NCBI GenBank assembly: GCA_020435885.1
Contig: JAGQYU010000215.1
Span: 1 to 11,135, forward strand
Length of the DNA: 11,135 nt
Reading direction: 5' to 3'
Origin: Flavobacteriaceae bacterium
Lineage (GTDB): Bacteria; Bacteroidota; Bacteroidia; Flavobacteriales; Flavobacteriaceae
Within the stretch, counting starts at the first letter, position 1, and every line of letters begins with the position of its first letter. Below the pieces are notes generated by a model. The model saw nothing but the letters and a program-made list of their open reading frames with translations. It ran no database searches and had not been told where the DNA came from. The position numbers were made by a program, and so were the translations under genes. Shown one piece after another: positions 6,206 to 11,135 of this stretch.

Positions 6206-6245
6206 TATGTTTTTGAAAATACATAAAAAGACCGTAAATAAAATT

Positions 6246-8186
6246 ATGAGCGAAGAGAAAAACAAACAAAATTATTCCGCTGACAGTATTCAGGCTTTAG
6301 AGGGGATGGAGCATGTGCGTAAGCGTCCTTCTATGTATATTGGCGATGTAGGTGTAAGGGGGTTACACCACCTAGTTTATGAAGTAGTAGATAACTCAAT
6401 TGATGAGGCCATGGCCGGCCATTGTGATACTATCAATGTTATCATAAATGAAAATAATTCCATAACCGTAAAAGATAACGGACGTGGTATTCCGGTAGAT
6501 ATCCATAAAAAAGAAGGAGTATCAGCTTTAGAGGTAGTAATGACCAAAATTGGTGCCGGTGGTAAATTTGATAAAGATTCATATAAAGTTTCCGGTGGTT
6601 TGCATGGTGTAGGAGTTTCCGTAGTTAATGCCCTCTCTATACATTTAAAAGCTACCGTTTACCGTGATGGAAAGATTTGGGAGCAAGAATACGAAAGAGG
6701 AAAATCATTATACCCAGTTAAAACTGTTGGAGAAACTAGTGAGAGAGGAACTACTGTAACTTTTTTGCCAGATGATATTATTTTTCAAACTGATATCATT
6801 TTTAGTTACGATACATTGGCTGCACGTTTACGTGAATTATCCTTCTTAAACAAAGGCATAACTATTACTCTGACAGACAAACGTCAAAAGGACGAGAAAG
6901 GAGAGTTTCTACACGAACAGTTTTACAGTGAGATTGGTTTGCCGGAATTTGTTAAGTATTTAGACGGCAACAGAGAGCAACTAACAGCTAGCGTTATCGC
7001 TATGGAAGGTGAAAAAAGTGGTATTCCTGTAGAGGTAGCTATGGTGTACAATACTTCCTATAACGAAAATTTACATTCATACGTAAACAATATCAATACC
7101 CACGAAGGAGGTACGCATCTTTCAGGTTTCAGAAGAGGATTAACCACTACGCTAAAAAAATACGCCGAAACTTCCGGAATGCTTGATAAACTTAAGTTTG
7201 ATATTTCCGGTGATGACTTCCGTGAAGGATTAACCGCCATTGTTTCAGTCAAAGTTGCTGAACCTCAGTTTGAAGGACAAACCAAAACAAAACTGGGCAA
7301 CAAAGAAGTTACTGCTGCTGTTTCGCAGGCAGTTTCTGAAATGCTAGAAAATTATTTAGAAGAAAATCCGGCTGATGCTAGAACCATAGTTCAAAAAGTT
7401 ATTTTGGCAGCACAGGCACGCCATGCGGCTCGCAAGGCCCGTGAAATGGTGCAACGCAAAACGGTTATGTCTGGCGGAGGACTACCCGGTAAACTTTCTG
7501 ATTGTGCTTGGACAGAACCAGACAGATGTGAAGTATTCTTAGTTGAGGGTGATTCTGCAGGTGGTACAGCCAAGCAAGGAAGAGATCGAAACTTTCAAGC
7601 AATTTTACCGCTTAGAGGTAAAATTTTGAACGTTGAAAAAGCCATGCAACATAAGGTTTTTGAAAATGAAGAGATCAGAAATATTTACACAGCCCTTGGT
7701 GTTACCATTGGTACTGAAGAGGATAGTAAGGCCTTAAACTTAGAAAAACTTCGTTACCACAAAGTAGTTATTATGTGTGATGCCGATGTTGACGGTAGCC
7801 ACATTGCTACACTGATTCTTACTTTCTTTTTCAGGTATATGAGAGAATTGATTGAAGAAGGACATGTATTTATCGCTACTCCTCCATTATATCTCGTAAA
7901 GAAAGGAAACAAAAAAGAATACGCTTGGGATGACAAAGAACGTGATGCTATTACAGAAAAAATGGGTGGAAGTGCTTCTGTTCAACGCTATAAAGGTCTT
8001 GGAGAAATGAATGCAGAGCAGCTATGGGATACTACCATGAATCCTGAGTTTAGAACATTACGCCGAGTAACCATAGAAAACGGTTCGGAAGCTGATAGGA
8101 TATTCTCTATGCTTATGGGTGATGATGTGCCGCCAAGGCGAGAATTTATTGAAAAAAATGCGGTATACGCTAACATAGATATATAA
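6246..8186 (+). CDS. gyrB: DNA gyrase subunit B
   Basis: The ATPase subunit of DNA gyrase, which with GyrA introduces negative supercoils. The 646 residues match the short form lacking the large insertion of E. coli GyrB. GHKL ATPase motifs are Glu46 and Asn50 in YEVVDNSIDEA, DNGRGIP (77-83, Asp77 binds adenine) and GLHGVG (118-123). The transducer follows, with catalytic-loop lysines in QTKTKLGN (345-352). The TOPRIM domain has EGDSAGG (434-440) and DADVDGSH (512-519) as Mg ligands, plus PLRGKILNV (455-463). RYKGLGEMN (581-589) and the GyrA-contact tail complete it. The start was set at 6246 because MSEEKNKQNYSADSIQALEG matches relatives. A start at 6189 would add 19 residues with no family match and lie upstream of the promoter. 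It is preceded by a terminator and followed after 17 bases by mdh. Confidence 0.98.
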   Translation: MSEEKNKQNYSADSIQALEGMEHVRKRPSMYIGDVGVRGLHHLVYEVVDNSIDEAMAGHCDTINVIINENNSITVKDNGRGIPVDIHKKEGVSALEVVMTKIGAGGKFDKDSYKVSGGLHGVGVSVVNALSIHLKATVYRDGKIWEQEYERGKSLYPVKTVGETSERGTTVTFLPDDIIFQTDIIFSYDTLAARLRELSFLNKGITITLTDKRQKDEKGEFLHEQFYSEIGLPEFVKYLDGNREQLTASVIAMEGEKSGIPVEVAMVYNTSYNENLHSYVNNINTHEGGTHLSGFRRGLTTTLKKYAETSGMLDKLKFDISGDDFREGLTAIVSVKVAEPQFEGQTKTKLGNKEVTAAVSQAVSEMLENYLEENPADARTIVQKVILAAQARHAARKAREMVQRKTVMSGGGLPGKLSDCAWTEPDRCEVFLVEGDSAGGTAKQGRDRNFQAILPLRGKILNVEKAMQHKVFENEEIRNIYTALGVTIGTEEDSKALNLEKLRYHKVVIMCDADVDGSHIATLILTFFFRYMRELIEEGHVFIATPPLYLVKKGNKKEYAWDDKERDAITEKMGGSASVQRYKGLGEMNAEQLWDTTMNPEFRTLRRVTIENGSEADRIFSMLMGDDVPPRREFIEKNAVYANIDI

Positions 8187-8203
8187 AAATTAAATGTAAT
8201 AAA

Positions 8204-9130
8204 ATGAAAGTAACAATAGTTGGAGCTGGTGCAGTTGGTGCAAGTTGCGCTGAGTACATAGCTATCAAGAATTTTGCTTCAGAAGTAGTTATTCTGGACA
8301 TTAAAGAAGGTTTTGCCGAAGGAAAAGCCATGGATCTTATGCAAACGGCTTCATTAAATGGTTTTGACACAAAACTTATCGGTACAACCGGAGATTATTC
8401 AAAAACTGCCAATAGTGATGTATGCGTTATCACTTCCGGTATTCCAAGAAAACCTGGAATGACACGTGAAGAACTTATAGGCATCAACGCAGGTATCGTT
8501 AAAACCGTTGCAACAAGCCTTATTAAACATTCGCCAAAAGCCATAATCATTGTGGTTTCCAATCCTATGGATACCATGACGTACTTGGTTCACAAAGCAA
8601 CCAAATTACCCAAAAATAGAATTATTGGTATGGGCGGAGCGTTAGATTCTGCTCGTTTTAAATACAGATTAGCTGAGGCTTTAGATGCTCCAATTTCTGA
8701 TATTGACGGAATGGTAATTGGTGGTCATTCTGATACTGGTATGGTTCCATTAACCAGGTTAGCTACTAGAAATAGTGTGCCAGTAACTGAATTCTTATCA
8801 GAAGAACGATTGAATCAAGTTGCTGAAGATACTAAAGTGGGCGGTGCCACACTTACTAAATTATTAGGAACTTCCGCATGGTATGCTCCAGGAGCTGCGG
8901 TTTCTGCTATGGTTCAAGCCATTGCATGCGACCAGAAAAAAATGTTCCCATGTTCTGCATTGTTGGAAGGCGAATACGGATTGAATGATATTTGCATAGG
9001 AGCTCCTGCTATTTTAGGAAAAGATGGTTTGGAAAAAATTGTTGAAATAGAACTTTCTGATGCTGAAAAAGCTAAAATTGAAGAAAGCTCAGCAGGAGTT
9101 AGAAAAACAAACAGTTTGTTAGAAGTATAA
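8204..9130 (+). CDS. mdh: Malate dehydrogenase (LDH-like type)
   Basis: Oxidises malate to oxaloacetate with NAD in the TCA cycle. The 308-residue length is typical of the LDH-like bacterial MDHs. The N-terminal Rossmann fold has GAGAVGAS (7-14) and Asp32 at the end of the second strand (VVILDI), which favours NAD over NADP. Substrate-binding arginines are Arg82 and Arg88 in the mobile loop GIPRKPGMTREE, the first indicating malate rather than lactate, and Arg151 in LDSARF. Asn120 is in VSNPMD, and the catalytic pair is Asp148 with His175 (GGHSDTGMVP). All key residues are present. It starts 17 bases after gyrB with no terminator between, so co-transcription is likely. A terminator follows at 9179. 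The start is the ATG giving MKVTIVGAGAVG, directly ahead of the first beta strand. Confidence 0.97.
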   Translation: MKVTIVGAGAVGASCAEYIAIKNFASEVVILDIKEGFAEGKAMDLMQTASLNGFDTKLIGTTGDYSKTANSDVCVITSGIPRKPGMTREELIGINAGIVKTVATSLIKHSPKAIIIVVSNPMDTMTYLVHKATKLPKNRIIGMGGALDSARFKYRLAEALDAPISDIDGMVIGGHSDTGMVPLTRLATRNSVPVTEFLSEERLNQVAEDTKVGGATLTKLLGTSAWYAPGAAVSAMVQAIACDQKKMFPCSALLEGEYGLNDICIGAPAILGKDGLEKIVEIELSDAEKAKIEESSAGVRKTNSLLEV

Positions 9131-9178
9131 TTTTAATATATTTACTTCCTAACACACAAAACACATTGTAACAAAATG

Positions 9179-9218
9179 AAAAGACTACTTACTAATTTAA
9201 TTAAAGAGTAGTCTTTTT
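9179..9218 (+). terminator. Terminator after mdh
   Basis: An 11-bp perfect stem, AAAAGACTACT (9179-9189) with AGTAGTCTTTT (9207-9217), with a 17-base AT-rich loop and a T-rich tail running into TTTTTATTTTT. It most simply ends the gyrB-mdh transcript. It also lies upstream of the DUF4412-type gene, whose own promoter is not obvious, so an attenuator role cannot be ruled out. Confidence 0.8.
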
Positions 9219-9244
9219 ATTTTTAATAATTAAACCACAAAATC

Positions 9245-9907
9245 ATGAAAAAAATTATTTTACCATTTTTATTATTTGTTGGACTTTCAGTTTTTGCTCA
9301 AGGAAAATTTACTGAAGGTGTTATTGTAATGCAACAAAAAATGACTAGCTCTAATGAGCAAATTAATGCACAATTAGCCATGATGGGCGAAATGAAAACC
9401 ACTTCTTTCATTAAAGGAAACAAATCAAGATCTGAGCTTTCTAACCAAATGTCCGGTGATGTAACCACTATTTTTGATGGTGACAAAAAAGAAATGATCT
9501 TAATGATGGACAATCCTTTAACAGGTAAAAAATATATGCAAAAAGGTACTGAACCTTCAAAGGAAGAACTGGAAGCATTATCAGTTACAAAAACTAATGA
9601 AACTAAAGAAATTTTAGGTTATAAATGTGATAAATATGAATTTACCATAAACCAAAATGGCGCAGAAGTAAAAGGTTTCTTATTCGCCACTAACCAAATA
9701 GTTACCTCTTCGCAAGCAAGCTCTCAATATGGTGATAAAGTAAAAGGTTTTCCTTTATATACTGAAATGGATGTAAATCAAATGGGTATGGATATGAAAA
9801 TGATTATGGAAGTTACAGAAATTAAAAAAGAAAGTGTTTCTGATGATAAATTTGACATGACTGTACCTGAAGCTTATGAAAAAGTAGATAACATACCTGG
9901 TATGTAA
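9245..9907 (+). CDS. Secreted methionine-rich DUF4412-type protein
   Basis: A 220-residue exported protein resembling DUF4412 proteins of Bacteroidota, whose function is unknown. The signal peptide spans 1-18 (KK start, core IILPFLLFVGLSV, cleavage after VFA before Gln19). The mature part is mostly beta strands with family-like features: an early strand FTEGVIVMQQKM (22-33), a GNKSRSE turn (58-64), a strand TIFDGDKKEMILMMD (75-89), an ILGYKCDKYEF segment (123-133, holding the only cysteine, Cys128) and a late strand of alternating methionines (175-188). Nineteen of 220 residues are Met. No lipobox or membrane anchor is seen, so it is probably periplasmic. By analogy with related beta-sandwich families it may bind a hydrophobic ligand or an envelope component, but that is conjecture. 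It stands alone between two terminators. The start follows from the signal peptide. Confidence 0.78.
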   Translation: MKKIILPFLLFVGLSVFAQGKFTEGVIVMQQKMTSSNEQINAQLAMMGEMKTTSFIKGNKSRSELSNQMSGDVTTIFDGDKKEMILMMDNPLTGKKYMQKGTEPSKEELEALSVTKTNETKEILGYKCDKYEFTINQNGAEVKGFLFATNQIVTSSQASSQYGDKVKGFPLYTEMDVNQMGMDMKMIMEVTEIKKESVSDDKFDMTVPEAYEKVDNIPGM

Positions 9908-9931
9908 TCAGTTCAGAAAAATTTAAAAACA

Positions 9932-9959
9932 AAAAAACCAGCCGATTGGCTGGTTTTTT
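9932..9959. terminator. Bidirectional terminator between convergent genes
   Basis: A 12-bp perfect stem, AAAAAACCAGCC (9932-9943) with GGCTGGTTTTTT (9948-9959), and a GATT loop. It has a GC-rich core with A-run and T-run on opposite arms, so it works on both strands. It lies 24 bases after the DUF4412-type gene and 3 bases after the formate--tetrahydrofolate ligase stop. Confidence 0.92.
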
Positions 9960-9962
9960 ATT

Positions 9963-11135
9963 TTAAGATAATCCGGAAATTACTCCATTACTATCAATAA
10001 ACATATTTTCTGATGCAGGTTTAGATGGCAACCCCGGCATACGCATCATTTTACCTAAAATAGGAATGATAAATTGAGCTCCAGCAGCAATTTCAATTTC
10101 CCTGACTGTTATTCTAAAACCTTTTGGCCTGCCGATTAATCTTTCATTATCAGAAAAAGATTTTTGAGTTTTGGCCATACAAATAGCAAAATTAGTAAAG
10201 CCCAAACGCTCTATCCGTTTTAGATTTAGTATTGCTTTGTTGTCATAATCCACACCTTCTGCACCGTAAATTTCTTTTGCTATAATTTCTATTTTTTCCT
10301 TTACGGGAAGTTTCCAATCGTACAAAGGTTTATACTGTGTAGCTTTGTTTTCAACCACATCAATTACCGCTTTTGCAAGTTCTTGAGTACCATTCCCACC
10401 TTTTGCCCATCCCTCTGATACCACAGCATTAACACCTAATTCAGCACATCTGTCTTTTATTAGTTGTATTTCTTCAGCGCTATCTGAAACAAAAGCATTG
10501 ATGGCTACTACCGGCTCTATATTGAACTTTCTAACATTTTCAATATGTTTTTCCAAATTAGCTATTCCTTTGGATACTCTCTCAACACTTGGTGTGTTGT
10601 ATTCATCAGCAGGTGAACCTCCATGATGACGAAGTGCTCTAACCGTAGCTACCAATACAACACATTTCGGGTTTAATCCTGCATAAGCAGATTTGATATT
10701 TAAAAACTTCTCAGCGCCGAGATCAGCACCGAAACCAGCTTCGGTAATTACATAATCTGACAAAGATAAGCCCATCTTAGTCGCAATAATAGTATTGGTT
10801 CCTTGAGCTATATTTGCAAAAGGTCCACCGTGAATAATAGCCGGGTTATTCTCTAATGTTTGTACTAAATTTGGTTTAATAGCATCCTTCAGTAAAATAG
10901 CCATTGCATTTTCAGCTTTCAAATCTCTTGCAAAAACAGGTTGTTTATTAAAGGTAAAGCCTACAAAAATATCACCTAGTCTTTTCTTAAGATCATCCAT
11001 ATCTTTAGACATGCACAAAATGGCCATTACCTCAGACGCCGGGGTGATGTTAAACCCGTCCTCTCTAGGGATTCCATTGGCAGTGCCTCCTAAACCTATG
11101 GTGATTTGCCGCAAAGACCTATCATTCATATCAAT
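9963..11135 (-). CDS. fhs: Formate--tetrahydrofolate ligase, C-terminal part (5' end outside window)
   Basis: Joins formate to tetrahydrofolate using ATP, giving 10-formyl-THF for one-carbon metabolism. The frame runs off the right edge; 390 residues are visible, about 70% of the usual 555-560. The ATG at 11127-11129 is internal, since two more codons (Ile-Asp) precede it and IDMNDRSLR matches a mid-protein segment. Family markers, in order, are IGLGGTANGIPREDGFNITPASEVMA, the FNKQPVFARDLKAENAM region, NPAIIHGGPFANIAQGTNT, EAGFGADLGAEKF, a signature-like VATVRALRHHGG, and the C-terminal FTNFAICMAKTQ with IIPILGKMMRMPGLPS. The ATP-binding P-loop lies in the missing N-terminal part and cannot be checked. 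No frameshift is seen in the visible part. It shares the bidirectional terminator at 9932-9959. Its promoter is outside the window. Confidence 0.95.
   Translation of the reverse strand: MDMNDRSLRQITIGLGGTANGIPREDGFNITPASEVMAILCMSKDMDDLKKRLGDIFVGFTFNKQPVFARDLKAENAMAILLKDAIKPNLVQTLENNPAIIHGGPFANIAQGTNTIIATKMGLSLSDYVITEAGFGADLGAEKFLNIKSAYAGLNPKCVVLVATVRALRHHGGSPADEYNTPSVERVSKGIANLEKHIENVRKFNIEPVVAINAFVSDSAEEIQLIKDRCAELGVNAVVSEGWAKGGNGTQELAKAVIDVVENKATQYKPLYDWKLPVKEKIEIIAKEIYGAEGVDYDNKAILNLKRIERLGFTNFAICMAKTQKSFSDNERLIGRPKGFRITVREIEIAAGAQFIIPILGKMMRMPGLPSKPASENMFIDSNGVISGLS

Noticed and set aside
6189..6245. In-frame upstream ATG that would extend GyrB by 19 residues
   Set aside because: The extra residues (MFSYICMFLKIHKK...) match no GyrB family start, begin inside the terminator stem and precede the TATATTTG promoter element. 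The ATG at 6246 gives the expected N-terminus.
6048..6269. Minus-strand 73-codon ORF across the region before gyrB
   Set aside because: It runs through two inverted repeats and the gyrB promoter, has no recognisable family features and overlaps the gyrB start. It looks like chance.
7391..7573. Minus-strand ORF inside gyrB
   Set aside because: It lies opposite the strongly conserved TOPRIM region of gyrB and has no independent start signal or family resemblance.
1..11135. Mobile element, CRISPR array, defence island or biosynthetic cluster
   Set aside because: No transposase, integrase, Cas, toxin-antitoxin or large synthase genes, no spaced identical repeats of CRISPR type and no flanking direct repeats were seen. 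The gene content is mainly housekeeping.

Overview
This is an AT-rich stretch of bacterial chromosome, densely packed with genes. It most likely comes from the Bacteroidota, probably the Flavobacteriales. Three things support that: the closest fit of the AsnB, GyrB and malate dehydrogenase proteins; four secreted protein families typical of that phylum (DUF2911, DUF2807, PepSY-like, DUF4412); and three perfect matches to the Bacteroidota -7 promoter element TAnnTTTG at sensible distances upstream of genes. Assignment below phylum is from recall of family members and was not searched. I see no transposase, integrase, phage gene, CRISPR array, tRNA or rRNA. No interval between genes exceeds 300 bases.

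Layout. 1-219 is the C-terminal end of a YtcJ-like amidohydrolase. Facing it, with stop codons overlapping by four bases, is a secreted DUF2911 protein (216-785, minus). An AT-rich divergent interval (786-1002) holding two identical 12-bp palindromes separates this from asnB, a glutamine-dependent asparagine synthetase (1003-2676), which ends at a strong terminator. Next comes a possible envelope-sensing block: a secreted DUF2807 protein (2762-3589), an OmpR-family response regulator (3654-4331), its membrane histidine kinase (4331-5599, one-base overlap) and a small secreted PepSY-like protein with its own promoter (5672-6016). A 229-base interval with five consecutive inverted repeats leads to gyrB (6246-8186), followed after 17 bases by mdh, probably in one transcript. 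After another terminator is a secreted, methionine-rich DUF4412-type protein (9245-9907). A shared bidirectional terminator then separates it from a convergent, incomplete formate--tetrahydrofolate ligase gene that runs off the right edge.

How the genes fit together. Most of the window is housekeeping: amino-acid amidation, DNA supercoiling, the TCA cycle and one-carbon metabolism. The regulatory interest lies in the kinase/regulator pair flanked by two genes for secreted proteins. A plausible reading is that the pair senses an envelope signal and controls one or both neighbours. This rests on gene order and one promoter match only.

I found no convincing new defence, mobile or biosynthetic system. 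The findings are mostly non-coding structures (palindrome pair, leader direct repeat, stem-loop cluster, mini-ORF inside a terminator) and the two-component neighbourhood. I rate them modestly.
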